Assembly: GCF_044502415.1 (NCBI RefSeq)
Contig: NZ_CP172402.1
Length of the DNA: 64,000 nucleotides
From: Haloimpatiens lingqiaonensis
GTDB taxonomy: Bacteria > Bacillota > Clostridia > Clostridiales > Clostridiaceae
Direction: 5' to 3' (one strand)
Made by a program: the position numbers and the translations under genes. Below, in pieces: positions 15,983 through 25,320 of the stretch. How positions within the stretch are numbered: the stretch's first letter is position 1; each line of letters opens with the position of its first letter. A model generated the notes under the pieces. That model saw only the letters and a list, made by a program, of their open reading frames with translations. It ran no database searches and was not told the DNA's origin.

Positions 15983-17566
15983 TTGGATAATAGTATAAAT
16001 GGTGGTCAAAATGAAAATCAAAAAAATGAAAAGCCTAAGGGTCAACTTTATAAATATTTTAGTGGTTTTGGTGATGAGTTTGATAAAGATAACATAAAGT
16101 ACAAAGCTATAATTTGGTGCTTATTGATAGGGGGGTTGTATGATTATTTTTTCAGAGATTATTCCATTGGAATATCTATGTTTATATATAATATGATTTT
16201 TTTAATAGCTGGTATTATCTTGTTATATCCTAAGAGCAATTTAAAAAGAAAGTTTAGCTATATATTTTTAATTCCATATATAGTATTATCTTTCAGCTAT
16301 ACTATTTTTAATAATGTAGAAATGGCATTTTTAAATCTCTTTTTAATTCCTGTGTTAGGAATTGGATATTTTATTTCTATAAGATACAGTAAAAGTGATT
16401 TAAATCATATTTTAATAATAAATGTTTTAGACAAGATATTTAAAACTGTTTTTTTGTCCATAACCATTTTTTACAGGTTTTGTGTAGAAGGTTTAAAGGA
16501 TAAAAAGAAAAATGGACATAAGAAAAGCTATAAAAATCCTAATTTAAGGCATATTTTTAGAGGAATATTAATTTCTATACCTTTGTTGGCGATAATTATA
16601 TTTTTATTGTCTTCAGCAGATATGGTGTTTGCAGGATATTTTAGTCATGTAGAAGATTTGTTTTTAAATATAACTTTTAAAAACTTTATAGGTCATCTAT
16701 GCATAATAATGTTAGTCACCATTTATACATTTGGATTATTTCTTAGATTAAATTACGAAGATAAACTTAAAGATGAAAAGAATAGCGAAAGAAAGATTAA
16801 TTGGGAGGCCCTAACTGTTCTAACTATTATAGTAGTTGTTAATTTTGTTTATTGCATATTTTCTGTAGTTCAATTTTCTTACTTGTATGCAGGGGGAAGA
16901 GGTGTATTACCAGAAGGTATTACCTATGCAAAATATGCAAGGAAAGGTTTTTTTGAACTGATAATTGTAACACTTATTAATTTAACTATAGTTTTATTGA
17001 GTAAAAAATATGTTAAAGGTAAAAATGCAAAGATAGAGATTTGGTGCAATATTGTTTATAGTATATTGATAGCATTTACTTATAATATGCTATTTTCGGC
17101 ACATTACAGAATGAATCTTTATGAAGGGGCCTTTGGATATACTAAGCTTAGAATATATGTAGAATTATTTATATTACTACTTTCTTTAATATTTGCAGTG
17201 GTAATTTTAGGTATATGGAAGTGTGGAGTTCCTATATTAAAGTACAGCTTTATACTAGCTATAACTATGTATTGTATAATGAATTTTGCTAATTTAGATA
17301 AAATAATTGCCAAGAAAAATATAGAAAGATACAAAAGTACTGGGAAAATAGATGTTGAATATATAACTAGTCTTTCCTATGATGCGGCTCCAGAAATAGA
17401 AAGACTTTTAAAGGTAAAGGATACTACCATAAGGAAAGAGGTAAAGGATTACTTTAAAAGGCATAAGGAAGAAGCTAATATGAGCTATATGCATTGGCAT
17501 CAGTATAATTATTACAAAAACAAGGCTAAAACTTATGACATTAGTACAATTGATATGTTTAACTAA
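15983..17566 (+). CDS. DUF4153/DUF4173-type polytopic membrane protein
   Basis: This 527-aa protein has a hydrophilic N-terminus (about 45 residues), then about 11-12 membrane segments, and a soluble C-terminal tail rich in charged residues (from about residue 450). The layout and the motifs YAGGRGVLPEGITYAKYAR and GAFGYTKLRIYV match the DUF4153/DUF4173 family. I chose TTG 15983 because GGAGGGG lies 6 nt upstream. An in-frame TTG at 15968 overlaps that SD. Function unknown. It stands alone between the M8 repeat and the Nudix gene. Confidence 0.75.
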   Translation: MDNSINGGQNENQKNEKPKGQLYKYFSGFGDEFDKDNIKYKAIIWCLLIGGLYDYFFRDYSIGISMFIYNMIFLIAGIILLYPKSNLKRKFSYIFLIPYIVLSFSYTIFNNVEMAFLNLFLIPVLGIGYFISIRYSKSDLNHILIINVLDKIFKTVFLSITIFYRFCVEGLKDKKKNGHKKSYKNPNLRHIFRGILISIPLLAIIIFLLSSADMVFAGYFSHVEDLFLNITFKNFIGHLCIIMLVTIYTFGLFLRLNYEDKLKDEKNSERKINWEALTVLTIIVVVNFVYCIFSVVQFSYLYAGGRGVLPEGITYAKYARKGFFELIIVTLINLTIVLLSKKYVKGKNAKIEIWCNIVYSILIAFTYNMLFSAHYRMNLYEGAFGYTKLRIYVELFILLLSLIFAVVILGIWKCGVPILKYSFILAITMYCIMNFANLDKIIAKKNIERYKSTGKIDVEYITSLSYDAAPEIERLLKVKDTTIRKEVKDYFKRHKEEANMSYMHWHQYNYYKNKAKTYDISTIDMFN

Positions 17567-17683
17567 TGAATATATTTGCTATAATATTATATAAGAATGT
17601 GTAATTAGTAATTTAAATAAAATTATTTAAATTTTTATTAATTCTATTTTTGTAGTTATAAAATAAAACTATGTAGGAAGGAA

Positions 17684-17713
17684 GTGAATATTTTAGCGAC
17701 TTTGGTAGAGTAA
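17684..17713 (+). promoter_or_regulatory. Possible 9-codon leader ORF before the Nudix gene
   Basis: GTG 17684 follows a strong SD (AGGAAGGA) and reads MNILATLVE before TAA at 17711-17713. The Nudix start at 17737 itself has no good SD. An inverted repeat TTTAGCGA (17692-17699)/TCGCTAAA (17722-17729) spans the leader and the gap. Leader-coupled translation, or a small insertion that shifted the original start, are both possible. Confidence 0.4.
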
Positions 17714-17736
17714 ACTCCTTATCGCTAAATATAATT

Positions 17737-18330
17737 ATGGCTAAACCAAGAGTAAAAGATATTAAAATATTAGCAGATACAAAATATTTAAAAATGTATG
17801 ATGCAGAGTATGTAAATAAAAATGGTGATGATAGAAATTGGTCTATTGCATCTAGAAAAGATTTAAATACAGTGAAAGATAGATTTTTTAATGGAAAAGA
17901 GGATAAAATAGACGCTGTAATAATAGTAGCTACTCACGTAGAAGAAAATAAATTAGTTGTGATAAAGCAATTCAGGATACCTCTTAATGATTATGTATAT
18001 GAACTTCCTGCTGGACTTGTAGATAGTGGAGAAGAATTTGAAGATACCGTGAGAAGAGAATTAAAGGAAGAGACAGGACTTGATTTAGTTGAAATTGATT
18101 ATGATAATACAAAGGATAAGGCTTATGTATCCACAGGTATGACAGATGAATCTGTGGCAGTGGTTTATTGTACTTGCACAGGAAAAATGTCAAAGGATTA
18201 TTTAGAAGCAGATGAGGATATAGAGGTTATGCTTTTATCTAAGGAGGAAGCTAAGGAACTTATTAAATCTGATAAGAAAATAGATGTGAAGACCTTACTT
18301 TCTATACAAAAATTTCTATGTGAAAGTTAA
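17737..18330 (+). CDS. Nudix hydrolase (ADP-ribose pyrophosphatase type)
   Basis: This 197-aa Nudix protein probably cleaves ADP-ribose or a related nucleoside diphosphate derivative. The Nudix box GX5EX7REUXEEXGU is intact at residues 93-115 (GLVDSGEEFEDTVRRELKEE). An N-terminal strand-rich region precedes it, as in ADP-ribose pyrophosphatases. ATG 17737 is the first plausible in-frame start, but it lacks a clear SD (see the leader ORF). The MNT-domain gene follows after 43 nt. Confidence 0.85.
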   Translation: MAKPRVKDIKILADTKYLKMYDAEYVNKNGDDRNWSIASRKDLNTVKDRFFNGKEDKIDAVIIVATHVEENKLVVIKQFRIPLNDYVYELPAGLVDSGEEFEDTVRRELKEETGLDLVEIDYDNTKDKAYVSTGMTDESVAVVYCTCTGKMSKDYLEADEDIEVMLLSKEEAKELIKSDKKIDVKTLLSIQKFLCES

Positions 18331-18373
18331 GTTAATAATATATTAATTTTGTGAGATAGGGGAAAGATCCTAT

Positions 18374-18730
18374 ATGAATAAAGATGTTATATATTCATTA
18401 GATGAAGACTTAAGGAAAGATATAATTAAAGTTAAAAATTTAATACTTAGTAAATTAGAAAAGCCTAAGATATTTTTATTTGGCTCTATAGCTAAGGGAA
18501 ATTATTCTAAGTATAGTGATATAGATTTACTTGTTTTGATTCCTTCAAATAAATCCATAAAAGAATTAAGAAGTTTGAGACATGAATTAGAAGATTATAT
18601 AGAAGATTTAAATATTGAAAGAGATGTGGATATTAAGGTGTATAATGCTAGTAGATATGAAGAGTTATGTCTAGAACCTTGCTTTGAAAAAGATATATTA
18701 AAGGATCTTATAGATATAAGGAGTTGGTAG
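18374..18730 (+). CDS. MNT-type nucleotidyltransferase
   Basis: This 118-aa minimal nucleotidyltransferase of the pol-beta superfamily carries the GS...DxD signature (LFGSIAKGNYSKYSDIDLLV, residues about 35-55) and a third acidic residue in RDVDIKV near 95. It is followed 1 nt later by a HEPN gene. In characterised MNT-HEPN modules the transferase modifies the HEPN partner and acts as antitoxin. ATG 18374 is preceded by GGGGAAAG. Confidence 0.85.
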   Translation: MNKDVIYSLDEDLRKDIIKVKNLILSKLEKPKIFLFGSIAKGNYSKYSDIDLLVLIPSNKSIKELRSLRHELEDYIEDLNIERDVDIKVYNASRYEELCLEPCFEKDILKDLIDIRSW

Positions 18731-18731
18731 C

Positions 18732-19121
18732 ATGGTGAAGCGAGACATGTTTTATTTTGCTGACATGGATGAAAAATTCATAGAGACTACTAAGAACTGT
18801 GAGGGGCTAGAAGATGGAGTTCTTGTGCATTGTCAGCAGTGTATAGAAAAAAATTTAAAGGGAATTATACTAAAAAAATATGGAATGGTAAGCAGGGAAC
18901 ATAATTTAGTGAAATTATTAGAAATTCTTTATTTAGCAGATTATCCTGAGCTAAAAAAGTATAAGGGATTATGCAGGGATTTAAAGGATTTTTATTTCAG
19001 CAGAAGATACGCTTCTGATGATTATGAATTTTTAACTACGTCAGAGTATGAAGAATATTTGGAGAAGTTTTATGAATTGTTAAATAGGTTCAAGAAAATA
19101 AGACAGGGATTCAGTGAATAA
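18732..19121 (+). CDS. HEPN-domain protein
   Basis: This 129-aa all-helical HEPN protein (PF05168-like: ENLKGIILKKYGMVSREHNL, then DLKDFYFSRRYASDDYE). SD AAGGAG lies inside the end of the MNT gene, so the two are translationally coupled. The RNase motif R-x4-6-H of toxic HEPN proteins is not obvious: the C-terminal RRYASDDY has no His at the right spacing. It may therefore be a non-toxic HEPN or act differently. Confidence 0.8.
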   Translation: MVKRDMFYFADMDEKFIETTKNCEGLEDGVLVHCQQCIEKNLKGIILKKYGMVSREHNLVKLLEILYLADYPELKKYKGLCRDLKDFYFSRRYASDDYEFLTTSEYEEYLEKFYELLNRFKKIRQGFSE

Positions 19122-19152
19122 AAATATATTATTTAATAATTTTTAAACCAAA

Positions 19153-19204
19153 AATAATAAGGAACATTTCAGTTTAACCTAAAATGTTCCTTATTATTTT
19201 TTAT
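19153..19204. terminator. Bidirectional terminator between HEPN and the symporter
   Basis: A perfect 17-bp stem (AATAATAAGGAACATTT with its complement) surrounds a 12-nt loop. T-runs on both strands serve the converging HEPN gene (+) and symporter gene (-). Confidence 0.9.
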
Positions 19205-19253
19205 ACTTTATTATTTGATTTCCATTGATATTTATTTTTTGTAGTTATTAAAT

Positions 19254-20663
19254 TTATTCGTCCCAACATTCTACTCCAGTTAATCCTTTTATAGAATTTT
19301 TAGTAAACACAGGATCTTTTCTTTGTTTTTTCTGTTTTACATAATCTTTTAATGCTGCGGAGGCAATGCCACCTAATTGAACTATAGCTATTAAATTTAT
19401 AAGCGCCATCAATCCCATGAATAAATCGGCCATGTCCCAAACCATTTGTATTCCAGTTAATGAACCAAATAAAACCATAAGAATTACACAGGTTCTATAT
19501 ATAAATAGCCAAATTTTATTAGCTTTAATAAATTCAATATTAGTTTCTCCATAGTAGTAGTTTCCTATTATAGAGCTATAGGCAAATAGAAGTATACATG
19601 CAGCTATGAATATATTTCCCCAAGATCCTACTTGAGAAGTAAGGGCATTTTGTGTAAGTTGTATACCAGTAAGGCCTTTTGTGTTATAAGCACCAGAAAG
19701 AAGTATTATGAAAGCAGTACAGCTGCATATGATAATGGTATCTGTAAATACTCCTAAAGTTTGAATGAAGCCTTGTTTTACTGGGTGAGTAACTTCCGCT
19801 GTAGCTGCTGCATTTGGGGCACTTCCCATGCCGGCTTCATTGGAAAAAAGACCTCTTTTTATTCCCATCATTATAGAAGCTCCCATGCCGCCGCCTATTA
19901 CACCTTTAAAGTCAAAAGCATCGGATAATATAAGTTTAAACATTGTTGGTATGTGATTAGCATTTTTAATTAAAACAAGTAAAGCTACCAAAATGTAAGC
20001 AATGGCCATTATAGGAACAAGTATTTCTGCTACTTTTGCAATTCTTGTTACTCCGCCAAAAATTATTAAGGCAGTTAATAAAGCTAAAAATATTCCTACT
20101 ACTAATTTATTTGCTCCAAAGGCTCCCTGAAAAGCTAAGGATATTGTATTGGCTTGCACAGAGTTAAATACAAGTCCAAAGCATATAGTTATAAATATTG
20201 AAAATATAACACCCATCCATCTTTTATTTAATGCTTTTTCCATATAATAAGCAGGACCGCCTCTATAGCCATGTTTATCCCTTACCTTATAAATTTGAGC
20301 TAAGGTACTTTCCACAAAACTAGATGCGGAACCTATTAATGCTATTAACCACATCCAAAATACTGCACCAGGACCTCCCATGGATATGGCTATGGCAACA
20401 CCAGCCAAATTACCAGTACCAACTCTTGAAGCGGTACTTATACAAAAGGCTTGAAATGAAGAAACTCCTTTTTTTCCTTTAGAACAAACTGATTTAGAAG
20501 CACCTTCACCTAATAACCTAAACATTTCGCCTACAAACCTAAATTGAACGAATTTACATTTATAAGTAAAATAAATTCCTACAGATATAAGTAATACTAT
20601 TAGAACATAAGACCAAAGTATATTGTTTCCAAAAGAAATAATATTTTGTAGAGTGTTTATCAT
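19254..20663 (-). CDS. Alanine/glycine:cation symporter (AGCS)
   Basis: This 469-aa membrane transporter couples uptake of alanine or glycine to sodium. It has about 11 hydrophobic segments and the family motifs VGTGNLAGVAIAISMGGPGA (about residues 80-100), GGPAYYMEKAL and FSNEAGMGSAP. The ATG follows a GAAGGGAG-type SD. It is divergent from the cupin regulator and may supply an amino acid linked to the proline locus, but its true substrate is unproven. Confidence 0.9.
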   Translation of the reverse strand: MINTLQNIISFGNNILWSYVLIVLLISVGIYFTYKCKFVQFRFVGEMFRLLGEGASKSVCSKGKKGVSSFQAFCISTASRVGTGNLAGVAIAISMGGPGAVFWMWLIALIGSASSFVESTLAQIYKVRDKHGYRGGPAYYMEKALNKRWMGVIFSIFITICFGLVFNSVQANTISLAFQGAFGANKLVVGIFLALLTALIIFGGVTRIAKVAEILVPIMAIAYILVALLVLIKNANHIPTMFKLILSDAFDFKGVIGGGMGASIMMGIKRGLFSNEAGMGSAPNAAATAEVTHPVKQGFIQTLGVFTDTIIICSCTAFIILLSGAYNTKGLTGIQLTQNALTSQVGSWGNIFIAACILLFAYSSIIGNYYYGETNIEFIKANKIWLFIYRTCVILMVLFGSLTGIQMVWDMADLFMGLMALINLIAIVQLGGIASAALKDYVKQKKQRKDPVFTKNSIKGLTGVECWDE

Positions 20664-21144
20664 ATTATTGTATTCTCCCTTCGTGGTTCATTTAATTTCA
20701 TAAAAATTTTAAAAAAGTAAAATGAATAATTAAGTAGAAAAATATTCAGCGTATAGGAAGATGAGGAATTAATAAGTTTTAGGAATTTTTGAATTAAATT
20801 GAGAAATTACGTCAAATATAGGTGTATAAAGAGATTTAACACACGAATTATGTCAAAAAACAATTTTAGTAAATTGTATCAGAAAATTAGATAAAAATCA
20901 AATAATTGAATATTCAGAAATTAATTAAAATGAATATAGATGAAATGGACAAGTAATAAGTTTTTCATATTAGAAATATTTTAAAGGCAATTATATGAAA
21001 AGTTTTAAACAATATTAAACTTTTTTTATATATGTGAAAAAAAGCGGTAAATTGTAGTGGATAAACAATGGTTAATATAGTATAATTTAATTATAGATAA
21101 CAAAAGTGTTTTGAAAATGTGAAATATAAGTAGGGGTGAGTTAA
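20664..21144. other. Divergent intergenic region, symporter/cupin regulator
   Basis: About 480 nt without a gene, very rich in A and T. A TATAAT box at 21081-21086 is suitably placed for the regulator gene, with only a poor -35. No riboswitch, repeat or clear operator was recognised. The promoters of both neighbours must lie here. Confidence 0.4.
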
Positions 21145-21708
21145 ATGGCAGTTGATATAGGAGGAAAAATAAAGGAACTTAGAATAAATAAAAATTTAAC
21201 TTTAAAAGAGTTAAGTGAAAAAGTAGAGCTTTCTATAGGGTTTTTATCTCAATTAGAAAGAGGGCTTACTAATGTTGCAGTGGATTCCTTAGAAAAGATA
21301 GCAGAGGCATTAGAGGTAGATTTGTCTTATTTCTTTTCTATACCTAAAAGCAGTAATAAAAATATTTTAAGAAGTTATGAACAGGAGATTTTCCAAGTTA
21401 CAAATTCTCAATTTATAAATTATCATTTGACTAATGATTTAGAACATAAAACTATGGTGCCAAGGCTTGTTCAAATACTTCCTAGTAATACTGAAGAAAA
21501 TGTAACTAATTATAATCATGAGGGTGAAGAATTTGTATATGTATTAGAAGGTATACTTACGCTTTTTCTTGATAATGAAAGATATGAACTTTATCCAGGG
21601 GACAGTATTCATATAAATTCTACTATTCCTCATAATTGGGCTAACTACACAAATAAATTAGTAAAATTATTGGCAGTTAATACTCCAAATCATTTTAAAA
21701 ATAAATAA
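21145..21708 (+). CDS. XRE-cupin transcriptional regulator
   Basis: This 187-aa regulator has an N-terminal helix-turn-helix (residues 10-62: LRINKNLTLKELSEKVELSI) and a C-terminal cupin_2 effector domain (residues about 115-185: NHEGEEFVYVLEGI, YPGDSIHINSTIPHNW). Such proteins sense small metabolites, often amino acids or amines. It sits just upstream of the hydroxyproline dehydratase genes and is divergent from the symporter, so it may regulate either. That link is inferred from position only. Confidence 0.85.
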   Translation: MAVDIGGKIKELRINKNLTLKELSEKVELSIGFLSQLERGLTNVAVDSLEKIAEALEVDLSYFFSIPKSSNKNILRSYEQEIFQVTNSQFINYHLTNDLEHKTMVPRLVQILPSNTEENVTNYNHEGEEFVYVLEGILTLFLDNERYELYPGDSIHINSTIPHNWANYTNKLVKLLAVNTPNHFKNK

Positions 21709-21895
21709 ATTTAAATTGTAGCATATGCGCATTAGTGTAGTTAAATTATTATTTAACTGGGCTTTAACACATAAATTTTAAGCTATACATTGGATGAATA
21801 GGAATATATAAGCATAAATTTTAATGCTCAATTATTAATGAAGGTTGAAATTATAATATTAGAAATTACTTAATTAATATGAAAGAAGGGAATTG

Positions 21896-22796
21896 GTGTT
21901 GCTAGGTAAGGTTATCAATATACAAAAGTACTCTATACATGATGGCCCTGGTATACGTACTAGCGTATTCTTAAAAGGCTGTCCACTAAATTGCTGGTGG
22001 TGTCATAATCCAGAGAGTCAATGTAGTGAAAAAGAGATTTTGTATTGGGAAGACAAGTGCACCACTTGTGGAATGTGCGTAAAAAAATGCCCTAATGGTG
22101 CTGTTGAAATAAAAGATGGAAAGATTATTAATCATAGGGATAAATGTACTGCATGTGGAAAATGCATAGATTTTTGTATGAATAATGCAAGGGAAATAAG
22201 CGGCAAGGAATATACTGTTGAAGAACTTATGAAAGAAGTGGAAAAAGATACTGTATTTTATGATGAATCTGGGGGAGGAGTTACTTTTTCTGGAGGAAGA
22301 GCCTTTTTCACAAATGAATTTTTTAGAGGCTTTAGTGGAAGCTAGTAAGAATAAGGGAATTCATGTAGCTATAGATACTACGGGTTTAACATCTTCTGAA
22401 AATATTCGAAAAATAGCATCAAAAGCAGATTTGTTTTTATATGATTTAAAATTTATGAATGATGAAGAACATAAGAAGTATACGGGAGTTTCCAATGAAT
22501 TAATACTTCAAAATTTAAAAATACTTTCAGATATGCAAAAGGAGATTTATGTTAGGATACCTGTGATACCAGGCATAAACGACGGAGAAAACCTAAAGAA
22601 AAGTGCAGAATTTTTAAAGGATTTAAATATAACTAAAGTCAATTTATTGCCATATCATAAGTACGGTATGGACAAATATAGTAGGTTGGAAATAGAGTAC
22701 AAGCTTAAAGAAGAAAAAGAACCAACTAAGGAAGAAATGGACAATATTTTAGAAATGTTTAAAAAATATGGATTAAATGTAAAGATAGGAGGTTAA
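21896..22796 (+). pseudogene. HypD-activating enzyme, frameshifted
   Basis: This radical-SAM activase should install the glycyl radical on the dehydratase encoded next. The first frame carries CPLNCWWC (SAM cluster) and two ferredoxin-like clusters (CTTCGMCVKKC, CTACGKCIDFC) and reads to ...TFSGGR, then goes off-track. The second frame resumes with EPFSQMNFLEALVEAS and runs to GLNVKIGG. The normal reading would be FSGGEPFSQM, so one extra A within GGAGGAAGAG (22292-22300) explains the break. Start codons TTG 21893, GTG 21896 and TTG 21899 are all in frame; 21896 is 5 nt from AGAAGGG. Sequencing error, recent mutation or recoding cannot be told apart. Confidence 0.88.
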
Positions 22797-22798
22797 CT

Positions 22799-25162
22799 AT
22801 GGTTATGAATGAAAGAGTTAGAAAATTAAGGGAAGAAAGTTTAAAGGCTGTTCCATATATAACAATGGAAAGAGCTGAACTTGTTAATGAAGCGTATAAT
22901 AAGTATCAAGGCAAAGTACCTACTCCAATACTTAGAGCTTTAGCTTTTAAAAATATAATGGAGAAGAAGAGACTTTGCATAAATCCTGGGGAAATTATAG
23001 TAGGAGAAAGAGGAGAAAGACCAGCAGCGACTCCAACTTATCCAGAACTTTGCTGCCACAGTTTAGAAGATCTAGATATTATGGATAAACGTGAAAAAAT
23101 ATCTTTTAAAGTAGATAAAGAAACTAGAAAGATACAAGAAGAAGTTATAATACCTTTTTGGGAAGAAAGATCCATGAGACATATGATTTTTGAAAGAATG
23201 ACAAAAGAGTGGAAAGAATGCTACGAGGCAGGTATATTTACAGAATTCATGGAACAAAGGGCACCAGGACATACTGTAGCAGATGATAAGATATATCATA
23301 GAGGGTTTAAAGAATTTAAAAAAGATATAGAGGAAGCTTTAAACAATATAGACTATGCAAATGATGAAGATGCCTTAAACAAAAGAGATGAGTTAGAGGC
23401 TATGAAAATATGTTGTGATGCTATTATAACTTATGGAAAAAGATATTCTAAGTTAGCTAAAGAATTAGCTGCTCAAGAAAGTGATTCTAATAGAAAAGAA
23501 GAGCTTTTAAAAATATCAGAAACCTGTAATTGGGTACCGGAAAATGCTCCAAGAACATTCCATGAAGCTCTACAGATGTATTGGTTTGTGCATATAGGAG
23601 TAATTTCTGAATTAAACACTTGGGATTCTTTTAATCCAGGAAGATTGGATCAGCACTTATATCCATTCTACAAAAGACAGTTGGAAGAAGGAACTATTGA
23701 CAGAGAACGAGCAAAAGAGTTACTTCAACTTTTCTGGGTTAAGTTTAATAACCAACCAGCACCACCAAAGGTAGGAATAACTTTGGCAGAAAGTGGAACC
23801 TATACGGATTTTGCGAACATAAACAGCGGTGGTTTGACTAAAGAAGGAAGAGACGGAGTTAATGACGTAACTTACATGGTTTTAGAAGTTATAGATGAGA
23901 TGAGACTTTTACAACCAAGTTCTAATATTCAATTGAGCAAAAAAAATCCAGATAAATTTTTAAAGAAAGCTTGTGAAATTGTAAGAAAAGGCTGGGGTCA
24001 GCCATCTATATTCAATGCAGATGAAGTTATATCTGAAATGTTAAGAGCGGGAAAAACTTTAGAAGATGCCAGATGTGGAGGAACTAGTGGGTGTGTAGAA
24101 ACAGGAGCTTTTGGTAAAGAAGCTTATATATTAACTGGATACCTAAATCTTCCAAAGATATTAGAAATAACTTTAATGAATGGAAAGGACTATTTAACAG
24201 GAAAGCAAATAGGACTACAAACGGGAGATGCTTCAGAGTTTAGCAGTTATGAAGAGTTGTTTGAGGCCTTTAAAAAGCAACTTCATCACTTTGTGGAAAT
24301 AAAAATTAAGGGAAATAATGTTATAGAAAAATTATATATGGAGTACATGCCAGCACCTTTCTTATCAATAATTATTAGTGATTGTATCAAAAGAGGAAAG
24401 GACTATAATGCAGGAGGCGCAAGATATAATACAAATTATATCCAAGGTGTAGGTATAGGAACTATATCCGATAGTTTAGCAGCTATAAAATATCAAGTGT
24501 TTGACAAAGAAAATATAACAATGAAGGAGCTTTTAAAGGCTTTGGAAGATAATTTTGAAGGTCATGAACTTGTACGTAATTTAGTGTTTAATAAATCACC
24601 TAAGTATGGAAATGATGATGACTATGCAGATGACATAATGAGAGAAATATTTGAAGCTTATTATGAAGAAGTTACAGGAAGAAAGAGTATGAAGGGTGGA
24701 CATTATAGGATAGATATGCTTCCAACTACATGTCATGTATACTTTGGTTCTGTTATGGGTGCTTCTGCAGATGGAAGAAAGGCAAGGGAGCCACTTTCAG
24801 AGGGAATATCTCCATCTAAGGGTGCTGATAAATTAGGACCTACAGCTGTTATAAAATCAGCTGCTAAAATGGATCATATTAAGACTGGAGGAACATTATT
24901 AAATCAAAAATTTACTCCTAAAGTTTTAGATGGCGAAGAGGGCATAAATAGTCTATTAGGTCTTGTAAGAGCTTACTTTAAACTAGATGGTCATCATATT
25001 CAATTTAATGTGGTAGATAAGAGTACTTTACTTGATGCTCAAAAACATCCAGAAAATTATAAAGATCTTATAGTTAGAGTTGCTGGTTATAGTGATTATT
25101 TTAATAATTTAAATAAGGACTTACAGGATGAAATTATAAATAGAACGGAACAAAATATTTAA
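22799..25162 (+). CDS. hypD: trans-4-hydroxy-L-proline dehydratase (glycyl radical enzyme)
   Basis: This 787-aa glycyl radical enzyme dehydrates trans-4-hydroxy-L-proline to pyrroline-5-carboxylate. The radical loop RVAGYSDYF gives Gly763. The active-site loop GGTSGCVETG supplies Cys432 and Glu434, matching the C. difficile HypD pattern rather than pyruvate formate-lyase or glycerol dehydratase. The MEQRAPGHTV and NQPAPPKVGITL segments also match HypD. SD AGGAGG precedes ATG 22799, 2 nt after the activase gene. proC follows, which completes conversion to proline. Activity depends on an activase that is frameshifted here. Confidence 0.92.
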   Translation: MVMNERVRKLREESLKAVPYITMERAELVNEAYNKYQGKVPTPILRALAFKNIMEKKRLCINPGEIIVGERGERPAATPTYPELCCHSLEDLDIMDKREKISFKVDKETRKIQEEVIIPFWEERSMRHMIFERMTKEWKECYEAGIFTEFMEQRAPGHTVADDKIYHRGFKEFKKDIEEALNNIDYANDEDALNKRDELEAMKICCDAIITYGKRYSKLAKELAAQESDSNRKEELLKISETCNWVPENAPRTFHEALQMYWFVHIGVISELNTWDSFNPGRLDQHLYPFYKRQLEEGTIDRERAKELLQLFWVKFNNQPAPPKVGITLAESGTYTDFANINSGGLTKEGRDGVNDVTYMVLEVIDEMRLLQPSSNIQLSKKNPDKFLKKACEIVRKGWGQPSIFNADEVISEMLRAGKTLEDARCGGTSGCVETGAFGKEAYILTGYLNLPKILEITLMNGKDYLTGKQIGLQTGDASEFSSYEELFEAFKKQLHHFVEIKIKGNNVIEKLYMEYMPAPFLSIIISDCIKRGKDYNAGGARYNTNYIQGVGIGTISDSLAAIKYQVFDKENITMKELLKALEDNFEGHELVRNLVFNKSPKYGNDDDYADDIMREIFEAYYEEVTGRKSMKGGHYRIDMLPTTCHVYFGSVMGASADGRKAREPLSEGISPSKGADKLGPTAVIKSAAKMDHIKTGGTLLNQKFTPKVLDGEEGINSLLGLVRAYFKLDGHHIQFNVVDKSTLLDAQKHPENYKDLIVRVAGYSDYFNNLNKDLQDEIINRTEQNI

Positions 25163-25179
25163 TTATAGAAGAGTTGTGC

Positions 25180-25211
25180 CGCCTAATTGTAAGTGTAATT
25201 GGGTGGCAGTA
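25180..25211 (+). terminator. Hairpin after hypD
   Basis: TGCCGCCTAATT pairs with AATTGGGTGGCA, two of the pairs being G-U on the transcribed strand. There is no T-run, so partial termination or 3'-end protection between hypD and proC is more likely than full termination. Confidence 0.5.
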
Positions 25212-25320
25212 GGTCAAAAGCTAAGGAATATTTAAAATGTAAATAGACATAAGTAATAAATGATTTTAATTTGACAAGTTAAAATGATTTTAATTTATAT
25301 TTTGAAAGGGGATTATTAGG

